A stretch of DNA of 64,000 bases, from assembly GCA_963995505.1 (NCBI GenBank), contig OZ023198.1, positions 11,523,141 to 11,587,140 of the forward strand, read 5' to 3'. The DNA comes from Hypericum androsaemum. Taxonomy: Eukaryota; Streptophyta; Magnoliopsida; Malpighiales; Hypericaceae. Within the stretch, counting starts at the first letter, position 1, and each line of letters starts with the position of its first letter. A program made the position numbers and the translations under genes. Below are positions 50,501 to 62,730 of the stretch, piece by piece. A model generated the notes under the pieces. It saw only the letters and a list, made by a program, of their open reading frames with translations. It was not told the origin of the DNA and searched no databases.

Positions 50501-53299
50501 ATAACTACATAATTAAGAACAGAGAAGAGCAATCTGAATGGTGAAAATATTTATTTCTCCCTCCATGAAATTGGTTAAAGAGGTACCAATGACATATTCG
50601 TTCATAAAGAACAAATAAATCTCGAGTTATTCTACTTGTAAAAAAAATTTCGACTTATTCTACTTATAAAAAAAATCTCTAGTTATTACCTGCATGCCGC
50701 TGTTTGGTCGGCAAGGTTCCAGCGTTCCATAGCTGCACTTGTGATACCTTTCTATCGTTCTTATCGTGCTGATCATCGCATGAAAAACATATATTAAGAT
50801 ATGTTGCTAATCTCGATATGCTCTCTCAAATAAATATTATCAAGCTAAACTGTTTTCGAGTTTTGACTCTATCAATGTATATCGTGAGAAGAGAAGTCGT
50901 TGAAACACAACTTATAATAATAAAGTTACTCTGATATAATATTAAATTTTCATATCCAACCAAAAATCTTAGTTAATAAATTAGTAGATTTTCATTTTCA
51001 AACACTCATAAATAAACTCTCAACAATCTACATAAACCAAGATATCGAAAAATCCAGTCATTATGATTCAGTTTTAAAACATTTGGCACTTTAAATCCTC
51101 ATGAACATTAGCATTTGACATACGTACGGACGATGGACGGAAAGCGAGCACATCATTTGGAGCAAGATTTTAACCCTCGGTCATCGCATCTTTCTCTACT
51201 TTCTTTTCAATCAAAATATTTGGTGCTTGATGACCCAAAAAAATTATATTTGGTGCTTATAATATATAGATATATACCCGTTATGTTCCCTAACTTTCAA
51301 AGATGTGTATATATTTAACTTATAGTTCATTATCTGCACAAAAATGGCAAAAAATGTTGTTAATTCACAAAACTGAATTTAAACTGGTTAAAATTTTTGA
51401 ATGTTGGAAAAACATTTCTAACAAATATTTAATTTTTTAATGGCTCAAACTTTCATCAAAAACAAGTGAATATATATCACCATGATTGGTGATCAGCACC
51501 ATTGTTTTCAAAAACGACCCGGAGCTCAACCCGGATTTTCTTCCGAATTCTGGGTCAACCGGTCTGACCGGTTGAACCATCGGTCGGACCATACCTTTTT
51601 TAAATAAAAATATATTTTTAAAAAATTATATATGTATAGTCATATATGTAATTACACTCACACCTCCAAAATTAATGAAATACATGCACAAATAGAATCA
51701 AATACTTATTTCGAGGAAGTTTTTTAAATTTTAGGATTGAAAATTAGAAAGAAAATGGCAAAATTTGGTAAGTTTAGGCTCGATTTTTCACTTTTTTTTC
51801 CAAAACCTAACGAACCTGAATTTTCTGGGTCACTTTTCCGGTCCAACCGTCCGGTCCGACCAGAAAATCTCCGGTTCGTAAGGTTGGCGTTCTGACCATA
51901 TTTTTGACCCGCTAACCCTTCCGATTCATGGTCCGATCGGTCCGACCGCCGCCTCGAAAACAATGATCAGCACTGACCCGATTTTTTTTTCACCAATTCG
52001 TTAAAATATATATCCTCAGCCCATTCTCTTACATAGGAGTGACTACAAATGGAAAGACATGTCGAGTTTACCAAATGTAGGAACATATATTTCACCATGA
52101 AACTTTGCAGCTATGTTAACTAGAATAATTTTGAGGAATTCTGCAGTTATTTCGAAATAAATTATTTAAAAAATATCTCTCTCCCGTCCGGTGGCAGTCT
52201 GGAGGTAGACCAAACAAGGAAACATAGGGTTCTCCACCAAATCTCAATAGGAACCACCAGTCAATTTATCGTCTTGAATTATGTGACCATATTTATATAT
52301 CACATTATTTAAAGATTTTACCTAACTTAAATCTAAATTATTTGACCTAATAGATATTCGGCACTAAGTGATTTCAAAAAATAATAAATATATATATATA
52401 CATGATATCAACAGAATTTTCTACTTCGGTGAAAAAACTATGAATTAATTATTTTTTCCATGAAAAAACTAGGCGTAGATCAAACTAAGTCTTGCAAAAA
52501 TAAAAATAGATCAAAGATGTGTAAAGATCTCTATTATCCAGTGGATTATATTTGAGTCCTAGAGATGTGCATAGATCTCTATGAACTAATTTTTCAATAA
52601 ATAAATTAATAATTATCTTTAACTACGTAATTTTTATAGATCTAGTCATTTTCCCTTTCCTAATCAAAACCATCAACCCACTTGAGCTCACAAAATACCA
52701 AGTATGATATGACCCAAAGAAGAAAGAAACAAATATCCCAATTTTAAAAAGATATTGGTTTTATTCCATGAAACCCTAGTCATGTTTCTTAAGAAACGTA
52801 GTACTCAACCACGCACGTTTATATATGTCAACGAGCACGATCCATCTTTCCAAAACTGAATTATTAAGCTAAATATGCAATTAAAATATTAGTTGTTCTA
52901 GTGGAATTATATAATTAGAGAGAGAATCTGTTAGTGAGTTGTTCTAGCTTAATCACATATTAAGTTCGAGTTATTGGGAACGCAATAATGTCAAATATTT
53001 GTTAAGAGAATTTTGCGAACTTTCAAAAATTCTATCGGGCTCAAAATTAGATTAGTCGGTCCAGTAGACTATAAAAGAGTTGTTATAAACCAAAAAATAG
53101 TTAGAGAGGGATACCTGGAGCCGCTACAGAACTCGAAGAGCTTGCCACGGCTGGAGAAGATGATGAGAGCAAGCTCAGCATCACAAAGAACAGAGAGCTC
53201 ATAGGCCTTCTTGAGTAACCCATTCCTCCTCTTGGCAAAAGTCACCTGCCTGTTTAATTTGTTCTCTATTCTCTTCAGCTCCACTCTCCCTCTCCCCAT
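47570..53299 (-). CDS. SEP: SEPALLATA-like MIKC MADS-box transcription factor
   Basis: Eight exons join in phase to 248 residues: 53115-53299, 50690-50768, 50186-50247, 49133-49232, 48742-48783, 48588-48629, 48092-48228, 47570-47669. The exon sizes (185, 79, 62, 100, 42, 42, 137, 100) are the MIKC pattern. Residues 1-60 are the MADS domain ([20 protein letters not shown] ... [19 protein letters not shown]), binding CArG boxes. The I region carries [13 protein letters not shown]. The K box (about 85-175: [35 protein letters not shown]) drives dimer and tetramer formation. GHPTLQIGY is the SEP I motif. The C-terminus ends WDYFSNFLP instead of the usual GWML-like SEP II motif. SEP proteins specify floral organs as partners of other MADS proteins. 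Intron 1 is about 2.3 kb. I cannot place it within SEP1/2/4, SEP3 or FBP9 without a tree. Confidence 0.93.
49276..49514 (+). mobile_element. LINE 3' end in MADS intron 3
   Basis: The insert is flanked by a perfect 10-bp repeat GAAGAAATAT (49266-49275 and 49515-49524) and ends TTTTATTTATCAAAAAAAA, a typical LINE tail. The sequence before the tail (TAGTTCGGTATCCCCCTGG) resembles plant LINE 3' untranslated regions. It sits about 45 bases upstream of the exon 4 acceptor, close to where the branch point should be. Confidence 0.7.
49680..50100. mobile_element. Foldback element with 9-bp target duplication in MADS intron 3
   Basis: A 421-bp element has inverted arms of about 140 bp beginning GGTAAAAGTCTACTTTAGTA and ending in the complement, with shared inner blocks AAAATGTTCGACCAAGT and AACTTTTTTGGACATAAATA. 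It is flanked by a perfect 9-bp repeat TTGATTCTA (49671-49679 and 50101-50109). The duplication length and long arms suggest a Mutator-like foldback. Confidence 0.88.
51500..51964. mobile_element. Mutator-type MITE, copy 3 of 3, in MADS intron 1
   Basis: This 465-bp copy starts CATTGTTTTCAAAAACGACC and ends GCCTCGAAAACAAT, reversed relative to copies 1 and 2. It is flanked by a perfect 9-bp repeat GATCAGCAC (51491-51499 and 51965-51973). It is very similar to copy 2 through the middle (TGTAATTACACTCACACCTC and so on), so both moved fairly recently from related sources. Confidence 0.93.
52928..53072 (+). repeat. SINE-like tRNA-derived repeat, copy 1, in MADS intron 1
   Basis: Contains the family core GTTGTTCTAGCTTAATCA, AAGTTCGAGTT (box B-like) and CAAATATTTGTTAAGAGAAT in the same order as the copies at 53495-53632, 58391-58515 and 61471-61596. 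It is the only copy in plus orientation. Confidence 0.6.
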
Positions 53300-53494
53300 C
53301 TCTCTCTCTCTCCTCTCTCTCTCTCTATCCGGCTACTCTTGGTCAAGTGATAGGCTTGCTTTCCTGGGGCCTATAATTTAAGGGCACCAAATGAGATAAA
53401 GTGGATCCAAATACAGATATGGAAACCCTGGGGGAAATAGGGTACACTTTCTTTTTCAATTTTTTTATATCATCTGTTATCCGATATAATGGGT

Positions 53495-53632
53495 TGACTA
53501 ATTCAGATCTGAGTCGGGTGAGATTTTTGGAACATGACAAAATTCTCCTAACAAATATTTAACACTACTACTATCCAAAAAATTGAATTCGAAATCTGAT
53601 TAAATTAGAACAACGTCTGACTAGTTGTTGGA
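53495..53632 (-). repeat. SINE-like repeat, copy 2, upstream of the MADS gene
   Basis: The reverse strand holds GTTGTTCTAATTTAATCAGA, a worn box B and GTTAAATATTTGTTAGGAGA, followed by ACCCGACTCAGATCTGAATT. It lies about 200 bp upstream of the MADS start codon, in the presumed promoter. Confidence 0.65.
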
Positions 53633-55390
53633 TTTTACTCTTTTTATTCCATCATATTTACCTGTATTTCATGTCATCCCTTTAACTTGTTTTTTGTCCG
53701 ATGCGTTTTTTAGAAAGCTCTATATTGGGAGTCGTTTCTTATATTCGAGAAACTTCAACCCAATATATCTTAAAGTAAATTTGAGCCATGAGAAAATCTG
53801 TGTGTTAAAATTTGATAGAGAGAGTTTTACTACTGGTTGAATCTATTTCAGCTGCTATCTATAGCTCGATCCAAGATTAGTTAGTTCGCTAGATATTAGA
53901 ATACCAAGTGATTCTTTTCTAATTATTATATATTTAGATGAAATTTAATTGTGTATTTTAAGCTGAAACTAAATTATTTCTGACTTATTATTTTACTATC
54001 GATATATTGTAACCGAATATTCAATCATATTACTTAACATGGAAACTGTGTACCTTTTTCAAAGAAAGAAGGAACTACTACGAGTTTAACTAATAGCATT
54101 AGCACCACACTCAATCGAATTTTGTTAATTAATTATCCTTTTATCTAAAATAATTTATGATTTATTTTAACTACTATAAAGCACAGCCAAAGGCCATTTA
54201 ACCTAGTGGCACAGACGTTGTAGAATTTGACTGAGATTCATGATTTAAACTCTGTCAATTCTTGGTGTAATTTACCTTTCAGAAAAACTATTATAAAGCA
54301 CAGCCCTTAGCAACACCTCATAATTATAAACCTACTTGTTAGATGGGACATTTATCAAACTGGTGGAGAGTGCATGATGAGAGTGAAAAAGAAAGTCTTC
54401 TTATTACTACTCGAAAAAAGAAAAAGCTTATCAAGTAGTATTAATGGATAATGAGCTATCTAATCATGTATTTATCCAAATATTTTAATATCTAAACTGA
54501 TGAAACTAAACCTGCGAGTGATAAGATGTTTTAATGACACTCTTGGTTCAAATTTTACTACTAAAAAAACACAGCATTGACATAATTACTATTTAAATAT
54601 GACTTTACTATCGTCGACTCTAATTCCAAAGGATAAAGGGTCTTTCTCTCTTCTTCAAAATGTCAATCTACCTCGCATTTGATATTGTTAAAACCAATGT
54701 ATACCTTTTTTCTTGGTCGGAAAAAATTATACCTTAAATTCACTAATTTAGATCAAAATAATGAGGTGCCTGCTTCTAATTAGAACTAGGTGGGTAGTGC
54801 TCGACCGTTCTACTATGCGGTGGATTTTTTTTTTTTGGATTGCTCTGTAAGAGCTTGATGTATGACTTGTTGGATGTAATCGTTTGCTATCTTGATTAAT
54901 GAAGGAATTTTTCTCCCCCTCAAAAAAAAAAGTTTCCACGGTTGCCATTAGTAAACTTTCCTTCTTACTTTAATAAGGGATCAGACATGAAGTTTTAATT
55001 ATTTATACCAAAATTTATTACTGATACTTTTCATAAGTTAAACTAAAAAATCTTGATTAATTTAATACAAGTTTTTGCTAGTTGATAATTAATTTAGTCA
55101 TGACCACGATTTGATGGTCCAGGTCAATTGGGAGAAAGTGAGATAAATGGCAGATGCTACTGCAATGATTCTCTTTGGATAAATTATAAGTATTGTAATT
55201 GATATTCTTGCAATTGGTTTAATAGCTATTTTTTTATGGTTCATATTATAGATTATTAAATTAAGACAAATTTTGAATATTAGATAAGACCTCAAAATTT
55301 AAAGAGTCAATCTAAATCGGTCATTGAGACGATGAAGACAAGTTCATCATCGAGAGGGAAACAATCTTTTATTTTTTGCCGTGTTGTGGG
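53633..55390. other. Intergenic with LINE-like debris
   Basis: No gene was recognised. Around 54840-54935 the sequence TGTAATCGTTTGCTATCTTG followed by AATGAAGGAATTTTT and an A run looks like a plus-strand LINE 3' end, but no target duplication was found. A weak tRNA-like pair of boxes is at 54195-54260. Confidence 0.35.
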
Positions 55391-55469
55391 CAACGATCCG
55401 GAAAATTTAAATTCTCGACATCGCAGTTCACAACCACGTGCTCTGATCCTTTGAGCTACGGGCTCACCC
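55391..55469 (-). pseudogene. Plastid trnR(ACG)-like tRNA relic
   Basis: The minus strand reads GTAGCTCAAAGGATCAGAGC, then ACGTGGTTGTGAACTGCGAT, then GTCGAGAATTTAAATTTTCC, matching plastid trnR-ACG through D arm, anticodon arm and T arm. The anticodon triplet is altered and the T loop lacks TTCGA, so it is not functional. A tRNA-derived SINE head is an alternative. Confidence 0.55.
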
Positions 55470-55969
55470 AATTGTTCATGATTCAAGAAGACATTGAACC
55501 ACGACTCTAATCTAACTTCCCAATAGTCCTTGATTAATCATAAACTATTGGGATGCCAACCATAGATTAGTCACGTCACTCCATCAACAACGAATGATAG
55601 TTACGACTTCTCTTCATTTTTCCGGAGCAAGGTTGTAACTTGTGGGTTCCTTTTTGCTATTTCACTGATTTAATAGGAAAAATCTGAGTTATTTCAAAAA
55701 AAAGGTACTGGTACATTTTTTTTCAAGAGTGAAGGTACTACTAGTACCTGCGTCACCTCCGAGTATCCGGCAGATGCCAAGCTGCAACCGGAAGCGTCAG
55801 AGATAGTTCTGGTTATACACGTGTTGGTAGCTGGTTAGACAGATCTTCGTTTTCTCCGATGTTTATTTACCCGCGCAGTTATTTTAGAGCGCCCCCTTTT
55901 ATTTCCCATCCAGTTTCTTTCGGTATGCCATTCCGTTCATTCTCTCTCGCATTTATAACAATAATACTT

Positions 55970-56559
55970 GGGCAAATTACTTTCAAATCCCCGTATTTGA
56001 CTAAATCTACGAATAAGTCTCCTTTTTTTGAAAAATAATTATCTTATTCACCGTGTTTGATTTTATTATATTTTCAGTCCCCTGCTGATGTCATCAACTC
56101 TTTTTTTTTTTGTCATTGAAATGAGAAAAAAACTTCAAAATTTACATATTTTTGGTCCCCCACTGATTGTTTTTTCCCCATTTTTTGTTGCATCTATCTC
56201 ACTAGTATCAGAAAAGAATCGTGGTGCTTTTTATGGTTTATTGAACTAGGTTTAGCCCTTATGGATGTTTTTTGCTTTATTTTGAAGATGATTTGAAAAG
56301 ATTTTCGGAAGTTCGCCGGAGAAGATGACTATAAGTTGGTTCACTGAAAAGTGATCGAAAAAGATGACTGGAGTGTTAGGTAGACCGGACAAGGGTATAG
56401 ACGTCATTTCAATGACAAAAAAAAAGAGAGTTGAAGACGTCAGGGAGAGACCCGAAAGTATAATAAAATCAGACGCGGAGGATAAAAGAATCATTTTTCA
56501 AAGAGAGGGGACTTTTTCATAAATTTAATCAAAAACAGGAACTTAAGAGTAATTTACTC
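55970..56559. mobile_element. Foldback element (family B) with 9-bp target duplication
   Basis: The 590-bp element opens GGGCAAATTACTTTCAAATC and closes AACTTAAGAGTAATTTACTC. The arms share inverted blocks such as GAAAAATAATTATCTTATTC against AAAGAATCATTTTTC, and TGTCATTGAAATGA against TCATTTCAATGACA. The flanks ATAATACTT (55961-55969) and ATAATACTC (56560-56568) match at eight of nine bases. It is related to 41863-43230 and to the fragment at 690-872. It is noncoding. Confidence 0.82.
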
Positions 56560-56568
56560 ATAATACTC

Positions 56569-58390
56569 TTAAATTTTTGTATCCACCCAAAAAGTTAACA
56601 TACGACGCTCGATAGGTTCTCCTAAAACGACTAAAGTTGCATTTGTCTGGTGTACCATAAAGTAGGTGATCGGAAGATAAAATGGTCGCGAGAACAATTT
56701 GTATTTCTATATCGTATTTAAATTTTTTATAAGAAATTAATGAATTTGTTGATAAAATTTAAAATGGATGACAGACTTTCCACATACAAGTTTAGTTTGA
56801 AAATTTTGTGTAAATAATCTATAAATTTACTTATTATTGTCTCTAAATTACAAATAGGTCGTTACAAGAAAGACAAGAATTCCCTCCACGAAAATGATAA
56901 GAATGAGAACGAATAAAACCAGTGAGAAATGGAGCCACTTGCGAACATCAAAGAGATAGAGGGATCTTATTGTAATTACTCGATTTATGAGTGACACCAA
57001 TGAAAGAAATGTTGAGAATTTCACATTGGGAAGTGGAAGAATGATACGATTATTTATAAGTGTTGAAAATTTGTCTACTTATTGTTGTAAGGTTTTGGTT
57101 TGAATATGAAAATTTTAACATGATATCAAAATAAGTTGATTCAGTACCCATTATTATGCTTATCGCACGTTAGTGAACTAAATTCCGTATAAACTTTAAC
57201 TCGGTGAATCTCGTTTGGCATGTATACAAAAACTTTAACCAGAAATACGTGCATAAAGTACCCATAAAAAAATACGTGCATAAAGTACGCAACTTATTGC
57301 TGCATCTAACGTGTCCGCGCGGTCATTATGATAATTCCACATTCAATTAATATTCGACTTTACCGATTTGAAAAACTAAAAGTTTCAATTCAGTTGTTCA
57401 CGAAACAAAAGAGAGGAGAATTAATGCTTACCATTTGATGAAATGAAAGCTCTAGAATAAAATTCAACAGAAATAACCATCAATAACTTGTGGTTGAATG
57501 GCAGGAATTAGCCATTAAAAAACGAAAAGAGTCGAGGAGCCTTACTTTAGACGTAATTTTATTAGTAGTATTTTTTTTATTCGCAAAATTTAATTTTTAA
57601 ATTTTTATTATTTAAGTATATTATATTCTATTAATAATAAAATTTCGTCAATCCAAATATGTTATATTCCACATAACTATCTTAAGTAGTAGAAGACTTA
57701 TATTCCGTTAAGAATATTTTCAAGACTTATATTCCGTTAAGAATATTTTCAACTTAAATTTGCGAATAGAACATATACGATTTAAAAAAAATTCACTTTC
57801 TATATAAAATCTGAAAATTTTAAACTTGTCGTTACTAATAGATACTGGATTGGAGCGAGACCACACTTTATCCAACTTGATCCGGGGAGCAAAGTCGCTT
57901 CTCGAGCGAGATTGAGAACTCAGGTATAGCACACGTGGAGGGAAGAAAACCGTGTGGATGAATATCTATCTAAGTATTCATTGACTATGTTTTTTTTATA
58001 TTGTGTCTTGATGTGTACCTAGGCAATTTGATAGGCATTAATTTATCCTCTCGTACTTGTTCATGCACGTTAATACGTGATTAATAATGATTGGTGGGTT
58101 AGTTGTCCAGCGACATTTAAACGAATAATTAAACTGAGAAACTAAGAGTAGCGAAAATGGGCTGAGGGCCTTGGGCTTTCTTCCGCGACTGGACCATAAG
58201 ATTTGACAGTAGTGGACTGTGTGTGTCAGGGCCATTTAGCCATGTTTCCTGGATCCCGTACATGGTCACTCACGCATGCCAATTGTAGTACAGGTAATTT
58301 CCACTTTGCTTAATTTTTTGAAATTTTATAACCAGATTTTTTTGGTAAATTAATTATATATATACACTTCATATTTAGAAGTAGTGAAAA
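56569..58390. other. Intergenic AT-rich sequence
   Basis: Apart from the 29-bp duplication listed separately, nothing is recognised. Confidence 0.4.
57693..57750. repeat. Perfect 29-bp tandem duplication
   Basis: AAGACTTATATTCCGTTAAG followed by AATATTTTC occurs twice head to tail at 57693-57721 and 57722-57750 without a difference. Confidence 0.97.
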
Positions 58391-58515
58391 GATTAGTCTA
58401 CTTGTTTTTGAAAGGTGGCAAAGCTCTCTCAACAAATATTTAACACTGCTGCGTACCCAATGAATCGAACCCGAGACCTGATTAAGCTAGAACAACTCCC
58501 TCACCAGTTGATCTA
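58391..58515 (-). repeat. SINE-like repeat, copy 3 (best-preserved pol III boxes)
   Basis: The reverse strand reads GATCAACTGGTGAGGGAG (box A-like), GTTGTTCTAGCTTAATCAGG, then TCTCGGGTTCGATTC (a clear box B), and continues into GTTAAATATTTGTTGAGAGA. The two boxes about 30 bases apart support a tRNA-derived SINE origin of the family. Confidence 0.7.
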
Positions 58516-59862
58516 AATGACTGTTGGTACTAGTCTACTTGTTAGTTACATGGTTAATCTCCTCATTTGAAAAGACTCCACGTACAAAATATGATCTCGA
58601 TGCCTCAAATTTTCGATAGAGTTCGACCATTTTAATCACTCATGAACGTGAATCAACTATATAAGATTTCGAGAATTTTTCTTAATCATATAACCAGTAT
58701 ATATGATTTCGGGACTTTTCTTTAATCAAGAATATGTACAAATTACGATATCTTGAACATCAAAACCGGTTTTTTTTTTCTTTCCTGGTCGTAACCAAAA
58801 CAATAATTTTGAAAATAGTTTGTAAAAGAATTGTAAATATGTGTACCACCAAAATAAAAATTAAACAAAATTATCGGAACTAACTCAAAATTCTACTACG
58901 AGTGGCCACTTTTGGGTTGTCACAATGTTTTTTTAACCGAATTGGGAAGTGACCTGGAAATTTTCATTTTTTTGGTTTACCGAGTCCACCCTATTGGGCC
59001 ACTCACTGGACCAGGTTTTTTGTGTTTATACTTACGATTATTAAATATGGTTAATAAATTTAATTTAGCAAAAAAATAAAAAAATAAATAAAAATAAATA
59101 AAAAGATAAAATATTAAATAAATTTAACTAATTTTGTTATACAATTTATTCAAATAAACTCTTCAAAAATTAATTTAATAAGTTTAAAATTACGTGAAGA
59201 TGATGGGAATCGGGGTCCTCCATAGGGCTTGTCCTCGGCGGAAGAGTTTCGAGAATTGGCGTCCGCCAAGTCGGAACGAGAAAACCCTAATTAGAAAAAA
59301 AAAATCTCTAATAAAAAAGGGACGCTCTGAAGCGTGAAAAAAATACTCGAACACGAACACAAATGGAACTACAATCACCAAGAAGCCTGCGAGCAGTTTC
59401 GGGCAGTTGTCCAAAGAAGAATAGGGAAGAGACAGAGAAGAAAGTGGGAGGTTGAAGAGAGAATTTCCTTAACCAATTTGGTTAATTTTCCATTTCATTG
59501 ACATGTTCTAAGTTCTAAGACACGTTTGTTCTCCTATATTTATAATCAGAAACTAACCCAAAAACTGACTTACTAACAATTTGACTTAAGGGTTCCTAAA
59601 AAAAACAATTAGACTTAAGGCCCGTGGCCATACAGAAATAACATATAAACAAAACATAATACTAAAATAATCCAATAGAAGCTAGAAATCTACGAGCAAA
59701 TTAACCACATAACACGCTCCTCCACCAGCGGACCAATTTAGAAATTCCTTCAACGCTTATGAGCCCCGCGACCGGTTAATTGTTTTAAAACATCCAGCCC
59801 TCTCCTTGCCTCAATTCTCAACGTACACTAATTAATTTTTTTATAAGTACATTTTATATATA
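58516..59862. other. Intergenic, nothing certain
   Basis: A short minus-strand frame at 59190-59414 and the GC-richer block around it are unrecognised. A TATTTATAATC stretch near 59538 may belong to an LTR, but no borders were found. Confidence 0.35.
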
Positions 59863-59980
<118 letters not shown>

Positions 59981-60423
59981 GTGGATATACATGGACCTCA
60001 GGAAAAAAACCTCGCTACGATATAGTAACCCAGACGTATACTAATTGATAAACAGGGTTGTATGTTAAAGTTAAACCATCTAAACTTGAGATGATTTAAC
60101 ACGTGCAATATCAAATTATAGAGAGTTGCAAAATGGGCTTCCTACTTTGGACTTTCTAATTGTGTCGGGGTCATTTATTCATTTTTATTGAGTCGTACGT
60201 CACTATTTTTTATTGGATAATAATTGATCAACTAATTCAGATTTAGTTCTTCAATTACTTAAATCTGATTTATCCTAGTCTAAAAGGGAAATAATGGAGT
60301 ACAACTATTTTCTTTATTTTAAAGTAAGTTCGAAGACCTGTAAAAATTAATGTAGAAAGTTCCAACTTCCCCCAACTATTATATATATATATACATACAA
60401 ATATATGTATACACACATATATG

Positions 60424-60460
<37 letters not shown>

Positions 60461-60499
60461 GTATGTATATATATATGGAGTTACGCTTCTATGTAAATA
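59981..60499. other. AT-rich spacer with a second (TA)n/(GTATA)n tract
   Basis: Repeats of TATA, GTATATA and CATATA run from about 60381 to 60475. I see no gene. Confidence 0.6.
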
Positions 60500-60700
60500 C
60501 GAAAGAATAAATTCAAGTACATAAGGCACCTCATCGGCCTCACAAATGGGATCCTGTCTTTCGAGATTGTGGCCGCTGGCCTCAGTAAAATACTCGGGCG
60601 GTAAAAATCTACGAAAAAAATTCGCAAAAGGGAAATAACACTTCGGCATGGTCAGAGTGACCGTCCTTGACGTTGATACCGCTAAATCTGATTCATGCAT
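60500..60700 (-). pseudogene. Unrecognised minus-strand frame
   Basis: The frame that starts at 60700 contains FANFFRRFLPPEYFTEASGH and then LERQDPICEADEVPY before running into microsatellite sequence. It is more protein-like than its surroundings. I do not recognise a family; it may be a fragment of a broken gene or transposon. Confidence 0.25.
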
Positions 60701-61470
60701 ATCATCCCTGGCCGCATGAGTACATTAAAAGAAGCTAACTCTCCGTAATTCATCTAGACAAGTATTTTAGATGTGCTTTCATGGATTTTGATATAGTTTT
60801 CTCCACCACAATTGTTGTTTCACCAAATTTTGAATTAATACTTGAAAATTACTCTAATAAAAGTTCGCTCTAAATAGCATAACCATCATAATCTTTTGGA
60901 AAAAAATACAACTCTCAGATTTTTTTTACTAGTTCCTAGCTAATCTCATCACTCAACATACATTAAAAAGACATTTATATCCTTTAAAAGAATTTAAAAA
61001 AACCATCTGTCTTCCCTTCTCGTCTTCCAAGCCTTGACCTCAATTCTGGCTGAATTATATCTATTGCACGATCCCATATAATTTTTTTCTAGTGTTCACT
61101 ACAATATCTAGTGACAACGAATAATTAGATTCTCCATAATTCAATCACAAACTTGGAACTTGAAACATCTTTATAAAGAATCCAAATCTCGTCCAAATTA
61201 TCCCCCAATTGTGTCTTCTTACCAAAGAACCACGGGGCGATAAATATGGACCACGCTTCCGGTCTGCCAATTTGAAAATTTTCCAATGAGAGCGAGAGGA
61301 CCAGTTGGAACAGAAAAAGGCCAAAGGTGAAAGAATGGAGACTTTAGCTTTTTCCTTAGTCACCCATTACCATACAAACATATGAGTTCTGGCTCCCCTC
61401 GTGGGATACTAAATGAGCATTGCCCCACCATTTTTTTGTTTTATACTATTATTTGGCATCCGTATATTAC
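60701..61470. other. Intergenic, nothing recognised
   Basis: AT-rich, with only chance open frames. Confidence 0.4.
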
Positions 61471-61596
61471 TGCACTGATTAATTCAGATTCGAGTCGGGC
61501 GTGATGTGACAAAGTTTTCCTAACAAATATTTAACACACATGTATTTTCAAGAGTTCGAACTTGAGACATCTTAATTAAGCTAAAATATTGGATAA
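61471..61596 (-). repeat. SINE-like repeat, copy 4
   Basis: The reverse strand shows TTTTAGCTTAATTAAGATGT, CTCAAGTTCGAACTC (box B-like), GTTAAATATTTGTTAGGAAA and CGCCCGACTCGAATCTGAAT, in the order of copies 1-3. Confidence 0.65.
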
Positions 61597-62730
61597 AGAC
61601 AATATATATACTTTTTTTTGAAGGAAAATATAAATGCTTGTTGGTGCGAGCAACACTTACTTACCTCTCTCACCAAGGTGTGGTTACTTTCTTGTGGGGG
61701 ACATGCGTGGATGGGATATGGACAGTCGAATTGTCGGTGGTGTGATTAATTTGTGTTTGAATTAAATTGGATTTCACACAATGACAAAATTATTTTACCG
61801 ATTTTAAATATTGTTTTTCTAAAACTCTAGTAACTTTGTCTTTTTGGATATTTTTAGCCTCGGGAGTTTAGATATATCTTATCTTGTGGGAAGATACTTT
61901 GACTTGTTTTTATCTCCCTTCCAATATGATGTAACTATCTTTGGCATTTTTTAAAGAATAATAGAATTTTATTTATAAAAAAATTTTGAGATCATTATTT
62001 AAGATAGAATTCTATCTAGTAACTCAAATTTGAGATCATTATTTAAGATATAATTTTTTTCACCGGGTGCATGGGAGTTGGATTGGGTAGAGAATGCCAC
62101 TATTTCGAACTGTTTGGGATGAAGACATGCAGGGATTTTTTTTGTAAATGCACTAAAATATGGGGACCAAAATAAAAAAAAACTACGCACAAACATATGC
62201 TGGATACAAATGCCATTATCATATAACTGCGCATGCCAGTATCACATAACTGCGCATGCCAGTGTGATCTTTTTGCAAAAATGCTAAAATACGAAGGACC
62301 AAATGAAAAAAATTATGCGTGCCATTATCATCAACGGAGACTTGCCGTTTTTACAAAAATAAATATCATTATCACATAACTGCGCTTGCCATTATCACAT
62401 ACATGTGCTTGCCACTGCGGTTCCCCTTTACTCCAAACCGTTCGGAATCAATTCCTTCACTCTGTACCCAATCCAAAGCTGGGTGCATGATGATCACTCT
62501 CTAGCCGAACTTCTTGCTCGGTGGCATCCACGTTTCTTGCTCCCTTTTCGGCCATCGACGCTTCCATTTTAGCTTTCTTCTTCTTTTAATTCGTCTTTTT
62601 GTGAGTACTATTACTATATATAGGATTGTTTTTAATAAATAGCGAGCTTTATTAATCAAGAATAAAAAAGTTATAAGTGAATTAGATAAACAGACCTCAG
62701 ACGAAATTTTAAGTTATACAGAGTATATAT
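61597..62730. other. Intergenic with short duplications
   Basis: TTTGAGATCATTATTTAAGA recurs about 45 bp apart (near 61985 and 62030). CATAACTGCGCATGCCA-type words recur between 62220 and 62400. A TTTATTTATAAAAAAA end near 61970 is LINE-tail-like but has no clear duplication. Confidence 0.4.
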
